DNA from: Allobranchiibius huperziae
Lineage (GTDB): Bacteria > Actinomycetota > Actinomycetes > Actinomycetales > Dermatophilaceae
Assembly (NCBI RefSeq): GCF_013410455.1
Contig: NZ_JACCFW010000001.1
Location: forward strand, 2,620,929 to 2,684,928
Direction: 5' to 3'
DNA length: 64,000 nucleotides
Each line of letters begins with the position of its first letter. The first letter of the stretch is position 1. The notes below the pieces were generated by a model, which had not been told where the DNA came from, ran no database searches, and was given only the letters and a program-made list of their open reading frames with translations. Positions 17,134-25,195 of this stretch are shown piece after piece. Made by a program: the position numbers and the translations under genes.

Positions 17134-18375
17134 TCAGACGGCGGCGTCGGCCGCGGAGTCTGGCCGCAGCAGGCAGGTCGCGGCCAGCAGGGTGGCCCCC
17201 ACGGAGATGGCGCGCTCGTCGACGACGAGGTCGCCCTGGTGCAGCTCGTACGTCGGGCCGCCGGGTGTGCGGGTGCCGAGTCGGCCCATCGCGCCCGGCG
17301 CGCGGGCCAGCATCCAGCTGAAGTCCTCGCCGCCCAGCGACTGTTTCGTCGGCACGACCGCGTCCGGCCCGACGGCCGCGCGGCAGGCCGAGGTGAGCCG
17401 CTCCACCGCCGTCGCGTCGTTGACCACGGGCGGCACGCCGCGGGTGTACTCCACCTCGGCGGTCACGCCGTACGGTGCCACGACCTCGTGCACCAGCGTC
17501 TGCACCAGGTCGCCGGCCTGCTCCCACGCGTCGATGTCGAGCATCCGCAGGGTGCCGACGCACTCGCCCATCGCGGGGATCACGTTGGCGGCGTTGCCGG
17601 CCACGACGGTGCCCCAGACGAGAGCAGCGCCGACCCGGGGGTCGAGCCGGCGTGACAGCGCGGCCGGCACGTCGGTGACGACCTTGGCGAGCGCGTACGT
17701 CAGGTCACCGGTCAGGTGCGGTCGGCTGGTGTGCCCACCCCGCCCGGACAGGCGCACCCGGATGGCGTCGCAGGCCGCGGTGATCGGGCCCACCTTGAGG
17801 CCGACCGTGCCCACGTCGATGCTCGGGTCGCAGTGCAGCGCGAAGACCTGGTCGACGTCGTCGAGGGCGTGCTCCTTGACGGCGGTGTGGGCCCCGCCCG
17901 GGACGACCTCCTCGGCGGGCTGGAAGACCAGCCGCACCGCCATGTCGCGCTCGATGAGCTCCTGCTCGAACCTCTTCAGCGTGAGCCCGGCGCCCAGCAC
18001 GACGGTGGTGTGCACATCGTGGCCGCAGGCGTGCGCGATGCCGTCGTTGGTAGATGAGAAGTCCAGGCCGGTCCGCTCGGCGATGGGCAGCGCGTCGAGG
18101 TCGGCACGCAGCGCGACTCGGTACGACGGGTCGGCGGCGCCGATCTCGGCCGTCAGCCCGGTGCCCTCGAAGGTGCGCGAATCGATACCGGCGGCGGCGA
18201 GCGCCTCGACGACGCGGGCCGTGGTGCGCACCTCGTTGAAGCCGAGCTCGGGGTCGGTGTGCAGTGCGCGCCTCGTGCGGACCAGCTCGGGCATGAGCTC
18301 CTGCACCGTCGCCGCGACCAGACCGGGCATGTCGAAGGCTGCACTGTTACGGGTGGGAAGGCTGCTCACGATCAA
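17134..18375 (-). CDS. M20-family amidohydrolase (amidase/aminoacylase type)
   Basis: 413 residues, cytosolic. Metal-binding and catalytic motifs of the M20D (hippurate hydrolase/AmhX-like) group are visible: RRALHTDPELGFNEVRTT near residue 35, HACGHDVHTTVVLG near 114, VFQPAEEVVPGGAHTAV near 147, GRGGHTSRPH in the lid domain near 207, and GGEDFSWMLARAPGAM near 357. It hydrolyses N-acyl amino acids or related amides; the substrate cannot be read from sequence. It lies downstream of the lipoprotein gene on the same strand, with repeat E1 between them, and ends next to hairpin D. Confidence 0.88.
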   Translation of the reverse strand: MIVSSLPTRNSAAFDMPGLVAATVQELMPELVRTRRALHTDPELGFNEVRTTARVVEALAAAGIDSRTFEGTGLTAEIGAADPSYRVALRADLDALPIAERTGLDFSSTNDGIAHACGHDVHTTVVLGAGLTLKRFEQELIERDMAVRLVFQPAEEVVPGGAHTAVKEHALDDVDQVFALHCDPSIDVGTVGLKVGPITAACDAIRVRLSGRGGHTSRPHLTGDLTYALAKVVTDVPAALSRRLDPRVGAALVWGTVVAGNAANVIPAMGECVGTLRMLDIDAWEQAGDLVQTLVHEVVAPYGVTAEVEYTRGVPPVVNDATAVERLTSACRAAVGPDAVVPTKQSLGGEDFSWMLARAPGAMGRLGTRTPGGPTYELHQGDLVVDERAISVGATLLAATCLLRPDSAADAAV

Positions 18376-18424
18376 CCGATGCTAGTTGCTGCTGCTGATC
18401 GGGCCTGGTGCAGGTGGGGTGCGC

Positions 18425-18491
18425 GGGTGGTCTGTCGGCGCTGTGGCCATTTCCTGCGCCCGTCCCGTGCGACCGGGTGGGCTAGTCGGCG
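18425..18491. repeat. Repeat family E, tandem pair E1
   Basis: One full 50-bp unit (18425-18474, beginning GGGTGGTCTGTCGGCGCTGT) is followed by the start of a second unit at 18475 (GGGTGGGCTAGTCGGCG). The same unit occurs at 30037 and 30088. The second, truncated unit runs into the 3' end of the lipoprotein gene and supplies its TAG stop codon (complement of 18482-18484). There is no clear internal symmetry, unlike families A to D. Confidence 0.7.
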
Positions 18492-19102
18492 TGCGCGGGC
18501 GTGGAGTAGGTGACGACCACCGGCAGGCGGAGGGTGTGGGAGAGCTCCTGCGCGAGCTTCGTGCGCCCCACCCGACCGGCCACCGGGTCCTTCAGCCGCG
18601 TGTCGGACGACGCGACCGACAGGTATCGGCAGGTCTCGATACCGACGCTGACCAGTTGGTAGCGCTTCCAGTCCGCGTCCGGCACCGCGTTCTCCGCGGC
18701 CTCCAGCCGCTTCATCGAGTACGGCACCTTGGTCAGCGCGACCGGCACCTCGGCCCACGTCGGGTGACCGGCGCGAGCACCCGCGACCAGTTTCCGGGCG
18801 AGTGCCAGGTCGGTCATCTCCACGCTCATGCCGTGCTGCGAGGGATTCAACCGGACCAACCCGAACGTGCTCGCATAGTGCGTGCCACCGGTGGCCTGGA
18901 TGGACTGGGCGAGATCGCTCGTCGCCTGGTCGTACGGCGGGGGGCTCGGCGACGAACTCCGCGCCGGCGCCGTGACGAAGGTGTACGGGGTCGGGGAGTA
19001 CGACGGCGCACCGGATGAGCTCTGCGTACCGCATCCGGCGATCGCGGCCGCCGCCATCGCGAGCGCCACCGTGACCGTGACCTGCCGTCCCGCACCGCGC
19101 AT
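18482..19102 (-). CDS. Putative lipoprotein of unknown function
   Basis: 206 residues from ATG 19102, preceded by GGGGAGG with suitable spacing. The signal peptide VTVALAMAAAAIAGC ends in a lipobox (Cys about residue 23). A Ser/Pro-rich linker follows, then a domain of about 150 residues (YDQATSDLAQSIQATGGTHY ... LAQELSHTLRLPVVVTY) that I do not recognise. The last codons (HAD, stop) lie in repeat E1. The 68 bp between this gene and barstar contain the palindrome CGGTGCGCACCG (19137-19148), a possible weak terminator of the barstar transcript. Confidence 0.7.
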   Translation of the reverse strand: MRGAGRQVTVTVALAMAAAAIAGCGTQSSSGAPSYSPTPYTFVTAPARSSSPSPPPYDQATSDLAQSIQATGGTHYASTFGLVRLNPSQHGMSVEMTDLALARKLVAGARAGHPTWAEVPVALTKVPYSMKRLEAAENAVPDADWKRYQLVSVGIETCRYLSVASSDTRLKDPVAGRVGRTKLAQELSHTLRLPVVVTYSTPAHAD

Positions 19103-19170
19103 CCACGCCACCTCCCCGCGAGTGACGCTAGACCCCCGGTGCGCACCGCGGGTGCGATCGGCGCGGATCG

Positions 19171-19599
19171 TCATGGTTCGCTGCCGACGTCGACCACCAG
19201 GAACGGCGCCGGCCCGGCGTCCGCGCGGTCGGCGAAGATCTCGGTGGCGGTCGCGCGTACGTCGTCGGCCAACCCGCGCGCGCCGGCCCAGACGACCAGC
19301 GTGCCGGGCAGATGCTGCACGTCGGACAGCGAGTCCGCGAGCGCGTCCCAGTTGTGGCCGAACCAGTCGGGCAGGTCGAACGCCCGCGCGCACTCGCGCA
19401 GGAACGCCGCCCGGTCGCCCCACGCCTCGAGGTGCACCACGTGCCACCCTGCGCGCACGCCCTCCTCGGCGGCCAGGACGGGGCCGATCTCCAGAATCAG
19501 TGCGCCCGACGCCGTAGCGGCCATCGCCCGTGCGAGCGCCAGCCGCGCCACCGCCTCCGGTCCCTCGCCCCCGACCGGCCGACGCGGCGCGTCGTTCAC
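19171..19599 (-). CDS. Barstar-family ribonuclease inhibitor
   Basis: 142 residues. The diagnostic barstar helix FDLPDWFGHNWDALADSL is at residues 74-91; Asp85 and Asp89 match the acidic residues of barstar that plug the RNase active site. The C-terminal strand APFLVVDVG also fits the fold. The N-terminal 50 residues are longer than in Bacillus barstar. It overlaps the RNase gene by four bases (ATGA), so toxin and inhibitor are translationally coupled, with the enzyme encoded first. Confidence 0.9.
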   Translation of the reverse strand: MNDAPRRPVGGEGPEAVARLALARAMAATASGALILEIGPVLAAEEGVRAGWHVVHLEAWGDRAAFLRECARAFDLPDWFGHNWDALADSLSDVQHLPGTLVVWAGARGLADDVRATATEIFADRADAGPAPFLVVDVGSEP

Positions 19600-20060
19600 C
19601 GTTGCACCCGGCGGAAGGTGTCGTAGTGGTCGGCCGTGTAGTACGCCGTGCCGTCCCGGCCGACCACGATGCGGCGCGGGCCGCGGTCGCCCGACCCGGG
19701 GGTGACCACCGTGTACTCGTGGTAGTAGCCGCGAGGCTGGATCGGCAGATCCCGGTTGCGGTTCTGGTAGACCGTGCCGTCCTGCCGGTAGGGATAGGGA
19801 CCGCCCTTGTCCACGAGGGAGAGGGTGTGGCGCGCCCCGCTCGGCAGATCGGCGTACGCCACGGTGCCGAGTCCGGACGTGTCCTTAGAAGTGCTGCTCG
19901 AGCTCGCCGGCTGCGTCACCGACAGGAGCGTGGTGCTGGGCGCACTGTGGGGTTTGCTCCCCGAGCTCTGGTGCGCGATCCAGCCGATGATCAGCGCCAC
20001 GACCAGCAGCCCGAGCACGAGCGGCACGAAGCGTCGGCGAATCGTGCCGAGGGACAACAT
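19596..20060 (-). CDS. Membrane-anchored guanyl-specific ribonuclease (RNase Sa/barnase family)
   Basis: 154 residues. An uncleaved-looking signal anchor (residues 11-29, FVPLVLGLLVVALIIGWIA) and a Ser/Thr linker lead to an extracytoplasmic RNase domain from residue 62. It closely resembles RNase Sa: GGPYPYRQDGTVYQNRNRDL, GYYHEYTVVTPGSGDRGPRR and YYTADHYDTFRRV. The catalytic Glu115, Arg129/Arg130 and His145 are all present. Only two of the usual disulfide cysteines could be expected in RNase Sa; none is here. The gene starts 9 bp after the acyl-CoA mutase stop and is coupled to a barstar gene, the expected cytosolic safeguard. Confidence 0.9.
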   Translation of the reverse strand: MLSLGTIRRRFVPLVLGLLVVALIIGWIAHQSSGSKPHSAPSTTLLSVTQPASSSSTSKDTSGLGTVAYADLPSGARHTLSLVDKGGPYPYRQDGTVYQNRNRDLPIQPRGYYHEYTVVTPGSGDRGPRRIVVGRDGTAYYTADHYDTFRRVQR

Positions 20061-20069
20061 GATCGGCGC

Positions 20070-21647
20070 CTAGAAGAACTCGCGGGGTACGTACATGCCC
20101 CACACGTCGCGCAGCGCGTTGCTGACCTCGCCGCCGGTGGCGCGGGCCGCGAGCGCCTCCTTCATGGGGATGAGCGCGTTGTCACTGCCCTGCGCGGCGG
20201 CACGCAGCGCGTCGAGTGCCTTCTCGACGGCGCCGTTGTCGCGTTCCTTGCGCAGCGTCGCGAGCCGCTCGCACTGCTCGGCCTCGATCGCGGGGTCCAC
20301 CCGCAGCGGCACGTACGCCTCGTCGTCCTTCGTGACGAACTTGTTGAGCCCGACGACCGTGCGTTCGCCGCTGTCGATCTGCAGCGCCGTGGCGTACGCC
20401 GTGCGCTCGATCTCCGACTTCTGGAAGCCCTCCTCGATCGCCTTCACCGCCCCGCCCTTGTCCTCCACCTGCTGGATGAGCGCGAGCGCGGCCTCCTCGA
20501 CGTCGTCGGTCATCGACTCCACGACGTAGGAGCCGGCGAATGGGTCGACGGTCTTGGTCACGTCGGTCTCGTAGGCGATGACCTGCTGGGTACGCAGCGC
20601 GAGCCGGGCCGCCTTCGCGGTCGGCAGCGCGATGGCCTCGTCGTAGGAATTGGTGTGCAGCGACTGGGTGCCGCCTAGGACCGCGCCGAGCCCCTGCAGG
20701 GCCACGCGCACCATGTTGACCTCAGGCTGCTGGGCGGTCAGCTGCACGCCGGCGGTCTGGGTGTGGAAGCGCAGCATGAGCGACTTGGGGTTCTTGGCGC
20801 CGAACTCCTCGCGCATGATCCGCGCCCACATCCGGCGGGCCGCCCGGAACTTCGCGACCTCCTCCAGCAGGCTGGTGCGCGCGACGAAGAAGAACGACAG
20901 CCGGGGTGCGAAGTCGTCGACATCGAGGCCCGCGGCGATGGCGGCGCGCACGTACTCCTTGGCGTTGGCCAGGGTGAACGCGACCTCCTGCACGGGCGTG
21001 GCCCCCGCCTCCGCCATGTGGTAGCCGCTGATGGAGATGGTGTTCCAGCGCGGGATCTCGCGGTGGCAGTAGGCGAAGATGTCGCTGATCAGCCGCAGCG
21101 ATTCCGCGGGCGGGTAGATGTAGGTCCCGCGGGCGATGTACTCCTTCAGCACGTCGTTCTGGATGGTGCCCGTCAGCTGGCCGGCGGCGATGCCCTGCCG
21201 CTCGGCGGTGAGCTGGTAGAGCAGCAGCAGCGTGCTCGCGGGCGCGTTGATGGTCATGCTGGTGCTGACCTGGTCCAGCGGCAGCTCGTCGAAGAGCACC
21301 TGCATGTCGTCGATGCTGTCGATCGCCACGCCGACCTTGCCGACCTCGCCGTGCGACAGCTCGTGGTCGGAGTCGTAGCCCATCTGGGTCGGCAGGTCGA
21401 ACGCCACCGACAGGCCGCCGGTGCCGTGCTCGACGAGCTCCTTGTAGCGGGCATTCGACTCGCGTGCGGTGCCGAAACCGGCGTACTGGCGCATCGTCCA
21501 CGGCCGCCCGGTGTACATGCTCGGGTAGACGCCGCGGGTGTAGGGGTACTCCCCCGGCGCTCCCAGCTTCGCCTGCGCGTCGAAGCCGGCGAGCGCGGAC
21601 TCGTCGTAGACCGGCTCGATCGGAAGCTCGGATTCGCTGTTTGCCAT
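20070..21647 (-). CDS. Acyl-CoA mutase large subunit (methylmalonyl-CoA mutase type, catalytic domain only)
   Basis: 525 residues forming the TIM-barrel substrate domain; the C-terminal B12-binding domain is absent, so a separate small subunit is needed and is not in this window. Family motifs: [58 protein letters not shown] and [20 protein letters not shown]. Tyr55, Arg173 and His210 sit at the spacing of Tyr89, Arg207 and His244 of methylmalonyl-CoA mutase, whereas isobutyryl-CoA mutases have Phe and Gln at the first two. I therefore favour a dicarboxylyl-CoA substrate. It is the first gene of a run with the RNase and barstar genes. Confidence 0.88.
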   Translation of the reverse strand: MANSESELPIEPVYDESALAGFDAQAKLGAPGEYPYTRGVYPSMYTGRPWTMRQYAGFGTARESNARYKELVEHGTGGLSVAFDLPTQMGYDSDHELSHGEVGKVGVAIDSIDDMQVLFDELPLDQVSTSMTINAPASTLLLLYQLTAERQGIAAGQLTGTIQNDVLKEYIARGTYIYPPAESLRLISDIFAYCHREIPRWNTISISGYHMAEAGATPVQEVAFTLANAKEYVRAAIAAGLDVDDFAPRLSFFFVARTSLLEEVAKFRAARRMWARIMREEFGAKNPKSLMLRFHTQTAGVQLTAQQPEVNMVRVALQGLGAVLGGTQSLHTNSYDEAIALPTAKAARLALRTQQVIAYETDVTKTVDPFAGSYVVESMTDDVEEAALALIQQVEDKGGAVKAIEEGFQKSEIERTAYATALQIDSGERTVVGLNKFVTKDDEAYVPLRVDPAIEAEQCERLATLRKERDNGAVEKALDALRAAAQGSDNALIPMKEALAARATGGEVSNALRDVWGMYVPREFF

Positions 21648-21683
21648 GATGCCCCGAGGTTATCGGCTCGCCTCCCTCCCCCG

Positions 21684-21730
21684 GTTGTCCGCACTTTCGT
21701 GCACCCGTCCGCACGGATCTGCGGACACTC
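21684..21730. repeat. Palindromic repeat family C, copy C1
   Basis: 47 bp. Arms TGTCCGCA and TGCGGACA, with an inner CGTGC/GCACG pair, give a hairpin. It differs from C2 (22726-22775) at four positions over about 45 bp and has the same orientation. Its end is two bases from the stop codon of the nuclease-like gene at 21733, and it lies in the 5' region of the mutase gene, 37 bp from its start. Confidence 0.8.
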
Positions 21731-21732
21731 AC

Positions 21733-22647
21733 CTACCCACTCCACCCTCGCGCCACCAACGCCCGGCGCAACTGCTGCACAAAGGGCGTCGGATCATCTC
21801 GCAGGTCCATCGACATCACTCTCAGAACGACGTCACCGTCGATCTGCAGCTCGTTCTGCTTGCGCAGATCGACCCGGGCCTGCGGGATATCGCGGTGGCC
21901 GAGGCCGTCCACCTCGACGGTGAGCGAGTACTGGTGGAACCGGGCGTCCAGGTAGTAGGTGCCACTGGGCCGCTTCAACACGTGCTGCCTGGACGGCACC
22001 GGAAGCCCGTGCGAGCGGCATACCTGCATCAGGTCCAGCTCCCCCAGGGCTTGCGATCCCCCGGCGATCTCCACGACCGCCGCCTCGATGAGCGTTGCTC
22101 GTCGCGACCGCGGCAAGCGGTCCAGCACCGAGATGAGGCGCTGCGGAGTGGTCAACCCTTGCTGCACCGTCATGGCGAGGATGGTCTGCGCAGCACGTTC
22201 GGTCGCCGCCCATCGGGCGGCACGCAGGGCAGCCAGTTCGGGCCTTACCCGACGCAGGGGTAGATCGAGTACGTCGTTCTCGCTCCAGGACCGCAGCTCG
22301 TGCACCCGCAACCCCGCCTCGCGCCGCACCCGGTCTCCTTTGGGCACGCTGATGTGTACGTCGTCCTCGAACCCGGTCATGCCCGCGCATTGCAGCGCCG
22401 TGGCGCCGTCGAGTGCTGCCCTTGGTGAGGCGCCCGCGAGAGCGAGTCGCCACCTGCCTTCCCGGGTCGCCGGCGCGCCCACGATGGTGACCGCACGGCG
22501 CTTCACCTCCCAGCGCCCCCGGCCCACCTCTTGCGCGATGCGTCGTCGGGTGACGCCGCCGCGCTGGGCTTCTCGCCGCGTGACGACGCCGTCGGTGTCC
22601 TGGGCCAACTGGTGGAGTCGGCCGCCGGCGTCATCGAGGTCTCGCAT
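21733..22647 (-). CDS. Putative nuclease with AbiEi-like N-terminal domain and PDDEXK (DUF559/Vsr-like) C-terminal domain
   Basis: 304 residues. Residues 10-60 resemble the winged-helix AbiEi/antitoxin-like domain that opens many actinobacterial orphan proteins (DTDGVVTRREAQRGGVTRRR). The C-terminal half shows a possible PDDEXK core: Glu203 (GELD), Asp234 (YYLDARF), Glu245/Asp247 (LTVEVDG), then QNELQIDGDVVLRV. The last strand-helix order matches the Vsr/DUF559 type. No partner toxin gene lies beside it. It is bracketed by direct copies of repeat C. Function unproven; a nuclease is inferred from the fold-like pattern. Confidence 0.7.
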   Translation of the reverse strand: MRDLDDAGGRLHQLAQDTDGVVTRREAQRGGVTRRRIAQEVGRGRWEVKRRAVTIVGAPATREGRWRLALAGASPRAALDGATALQCAGMTGFEDDVHISVPKGDRVRREAGLRVHELRSWSENDVLDLPLRRVRPELAALRAARWAATERAAQTILAMTVQQGLTTPQRLISVLDRLPRSRRATLIEAAVVEIAGGSQALGELDLMQVCRSHGLPVPSRQHVLKRPSGTYYLDARFHQYSLTVEVDGLGHRDIPQARVDLRKQNELQIDGDVVLRVMSMDLRDDPTPFVQQLRRALVARGWSG

Positions 22648-22698
22648 GACTCATCGGACGTCGACTCCCGACCCGTCGACCAGGGCGTGGTGGGCGGG

Positions 22699-22725
22699 TG
22701 TGGACAACCGCCACCCTGTGGATCA
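22699..22725 (-). other. Two DnaA-box-like 9-mers upstream of the nuclease-like gene
   Basis: On the minus strand TGATCCACA (22717-22725) and TTGTCCACA (22699-22707) lie 18 bp apart in direct orientation, 52-78 bp upstream of the ATG at 22647 and directly beside repeat C2. TTGTCCACA matches the form of DnaA box common in actinobacteria. A similar TCATCCACA (33868-33876, plus strand) overlaps the start codon of the second nuclease-like gene. Could be chance or part of the element. Confidence 0.3.
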
Positions 22726-22775
22726 CGAGTGTCCGCACTATCGCGCACCCGTCCGCACGGAAATGCGGACACTCG
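22726..22775. repeat. Palindromic repeat family C, copy C2
   Basis: 50 bp with perfect 12-bp arms CGAGTGTCCGCA (22726-22737) and TGCGGACACTCG (22764-22775). The interior shares GCACCCGTCCGCACGGA with C1. It lies between the nuclease-like gene's 5' end and the 3' end of pyrD (stop at 22804, 28 bp away). Confidence 0.85.
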
Positions 22776-22803
22776 CGCGGGGACGCGAGGAGAACGCGGC
22801 GGG

Positions 22804-23871
22804 TCAGCCCAGCGCGCGGTTGAGGTCGCGCACGAGCGACGGGCCGCTGTAGACGAACCCCGTGTAGACCTGCACCAGTGCCGCACCCGCGTCGATCAGG
22901 GCCTTCCCGTCGGTGACGGACATGACCCCGCCCACCCCGATGACCGGCAGCACGGTGTGCTCGGCGACGTAGCGCACGATCCTGCGGGTACGCCGGGTGA
23001 GCGGCGAGCCGGACAGGCCCCCCTCCTCGTCGACGAGCGCGAGGTCGGCGCCGCGCAGTCCGTCGCGGCTGAGGGTGGTGTTGGTGGCGACGATGCCCGC
23101 GATGTCGGCGTGGCCGGCGACCTCGAGGATGTCGTCGATGGCCTCGTTCTTCAGGTCGGGGGCGATCTTGACGAAGATCGGCACCGGGTCGCCGGAGCGG
23201 GCCTGCGAGAGCTGGCTGGCCTCCTGCACCAGGGTGGCGAGCAGCTCGCCGAGCGGTTCGCGACCCTGCAGACCCCGCAGGCCTGCCGTGTTGGGGCTGG
23301 ACACGTTGACCGCGATGTAGTCGGCGAGGCCGTCCAACGTGCGCAGGCACGTGAGGTAGTCGTGCACGGCGTCGTCGACCGGCGTCGACTTGTTCTTGCC
23401 GATGCTGACCCCGATGGGGATGGAGAGCGGGCCGACCGCGCGCAGCCGGGTCGCGAGGGCCTCGACGCCGTCGTTGTTGAAGCCCATCCGGTTGATGATC
23501 CCGGTGCTGTCGTAGACCCGGAAGAGGCGCGGCTTGTCGTTGCCGGGCTGCGCCAGCGGCGTCACGGTGCCCACCTCGATGTGGGAGAAACCGAGCGCCG
23601 ACCACCCCTTCAGCGCCAGCCCGTCCTTGTCGACGCCGGCCGCGAGACCGACCTTGCCGGGGAAGGTGATGCCGGCGACCTGCACCGGTGCCGTCGGTAC
23701 GGCGCACGCGCGGCGTACCAGATCGAGGACGCGCGGCCGCTCGGCGAGAGTCGAAAGCCGTTGCAGCGTCTTGTGATGCGCAGCTTCGGGGTCACCCTCC
23801 TCGCTGCGGAAGAGCACGGGCCGCAGCACGCGTGTGTAACCGGCTTCCATCGTCTTGGCGAGCAGGTCCAC
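22804..23871 (-). CDS. pyrD: Dihydroorotate dehydrogenase (quinone), class 2
   Basis: 355 residues. It oxidises dihydroorotate to orotate with a quinone acceptor in pyrimidine synthesis. An N-terminal extension (residues 1-45, containing HHKTLQRLSTL) is the membrane-associating helix of class 2 enzymes. FMN and substrate motifs follow: VAGITFPGKVGLAAGVDKDG, GFSHIEVGTVTPLAQPGN, MGFNNDGVEALA, ADYIAVNVSSPNTAGLRGLQ and PVIGVGGVMSVTDGKALIDA. A Ser at the base position (VNVSSPNT) is as expected for class 2. It is downstream of the mannose-1-phosphate guanylyltransferase gene by 45 bp. Confidence 0.95.
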   Translation of the reverse strand: MDLLAKTMEAGYTRVLRPVLFRSEEGDPEAAHHKTLQRLSTLAERPRVLDLVRRACAVPTAPVQVAGITFPGKVGLAAGVDKDGLALKGWSALGFSHIEVGTVTPLAQPGNDKPRLFRVYDSTGIINRMGFNNDGVEALATRLRAVGPLSIPIGVSIGKNKSTPVDDAVHDYLTCLRTLDGLADYIAVNVSSPNTAGLRGLQGREPLGELLATLVQEASQLSQARSGDPVPIFVKIAPDLKNEAIDDILEVAGHADIAGIVATNTTLSRDGLRGADLALVDEEGGLSGSPLTRRTRRIVRYVAEHTVLPVIGVGGVMSVTDGKALIDAGAALVQVYTGFVYSGPSLVRDLNRALG

Positions 23872-23916
23872 GCCCTGCAGCTTACGAAGTACGCCGGGTC
23901 GGCGCGAACGGCGCGC

Positions 23917-25026
23917 TCAGATCAGGTGCGCGCGCCCGTCGAGCCGCAGCTGCTCGACGAGTTTCTTCACGTCCTGCGCCCGGTCGCGGGTGGTGACGAG
24001 CACGGCGTCCATCGTGTCGACCACGACGACGTCCTTGATGCCGAGCGCGACGACGGTGCGGCCCGACCCCGGCGCGACCACCCCGGTGGCGTCCTTCATC
24101 ACGACCAGCGACGACTCACCGAGCACCTTGACACCGGGCTCGTCCTGACGGTCCATCAGCAGCGTGGCCAGGGAGGCGAAGTCGCCGACGTCGTCCCAGC
24201 TGAACGTCGCGGGGATGACGGCGACCTGGCCGTCGACCGAGGCGGGCTCGGCGATGGCGTTGTCGATGGTGATCTTGGTCAGCCGCGGCCAGAGCTCGGA
24301 GAGCCGTAAGGGCCGCGCCGCGATCGCGCGCAGATACTCCGCGAGCAGCGGCTGGTAGTGGGCGATCATGTCCATCAGCGACTTGGCCTGCACCACGAAC
24401 ATGCCGGCGTTCCACCAGTAGGCGCCGCTCTCGAAGTACTCCTCGGCGGTCGGCCCGTCGGGCTTCTCGACGAACGCGTCGACCTCCCGGGCCCGCGGCG
24501 CGCCGTCGACGGGCAACTCCTCACCCACCTTGATGTAACCGAATCCCGTTGCGGGGTGGTTGGGTTCGATGCCGATGGTGACCAGCTTGCCGGCCCGCGC
24601 GACGTGCACCGCCTCGGTGACGCACTCGCAGAACGCGACGACATCGTTGATGACGTGATCGGCCGCGAAGGAGCCGATGATCGCGGCGGGGTTGCGCTGC
24701 TCCAGGATCGCGGCGGCCAGTCCGATGGCCGGCAGCGACTCCCGTCTCGAGGGCTCGGTCAGCAGGTTGTCGAAGCCCAGGGTGGGCAGCTGCTCGCGTA
24801 CGGCGTCCACGTGCGGCACGCCGGTGACCACCATGAACCGCTCCTCGCAGAGCGGGACGAGGCGATCGACGGTGCCCTGCAGGAGGGACTGGCCGGATCC
24901 GGTGAGGTCGTGCAGGAATTTCGGCGACGACTCCCGCGAGAGCGGCCAGAGCCTCGTACCGGAACCGCCCGCAGGGATGATCGCCCAGAAATCGGGGATC
25001 GCCGTCGGCAGGAGGGATTCGGACAT
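23917..25026 (-). CDS. manC: Mannose-1-phosphate guanylyltransferase
   Basis: 369 residues. It makes GDP-mannose from mannose 1-phosphate and GTP. The nucleotidyltransferase signature IIPAGGSGTRLWPLSRESSP is at residues 16-35, followed by PKFLHDLTGSGQSLLQ, GSFAADHVI, EKPDGPTAEEYFESGAYWWN and FSWDDVGDFASL. There is no C-terminal isomerase domain, so it is the monofunctional type. The divergent neighbour is a predicted GDP-mannose-using mannosyltransferase, which supports the call. Confidence 0.92.
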   Translation of the reverse strand: MSESLLPTAIPDFWAIIPAGGSGTRLWPLSRESSPKFLHDLTGSGQSLLQGTVDRLVPLCEERFMVVTGVPHVDAVREQLPTLGFDNLLTEPSRRESLPAIGLAAAILEQRNPAAIIGSFAADHVINDVVAFCECVTEAVHVARAGKLVTIGIEPNHPATGFGYIKVGEELPVDGAPRAREVDAFVEKPDGPTAEEYFESGAYWWNAGMFVVQAKSLMDMIAHYQPLLAEYLRAIAARPLRLSELWPRLTKITIDNAIAEPASVDGQVAVIPATFSWDDVGDFASLATLLMDRQDEPGVKVLGESSLVVMKDATGVVAPGSGRTVVALGIKDVVVVDTMDAVLVTTRDRAQDVKKLVEQLRLDGRAHLI

Positions 25027-25195
25027 GGTGGAACGCTAACCCGAAACGCCGGCCGGGCGGCCCCAATCGGTCGGCTCACTGCACCCTGGACCATGAGAAT
25101 CCACACAATCCAACAACGGCTCTTCACCGGATGATCACCTTGCCCGGCACCGGGCGTTCACCCTCCCGTCGACGAGGGCCGCCAGCGTCAGCCGT

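Noticed and set aside
21733-22647. AbiE-type toxin-antitoxin system
   Set aside because: Only an AbiEi-like N-terminal domain is present; there is no AbiEii nucleotidyltransferase next to it, and the C-terminus looks like a nuclease fold instead.
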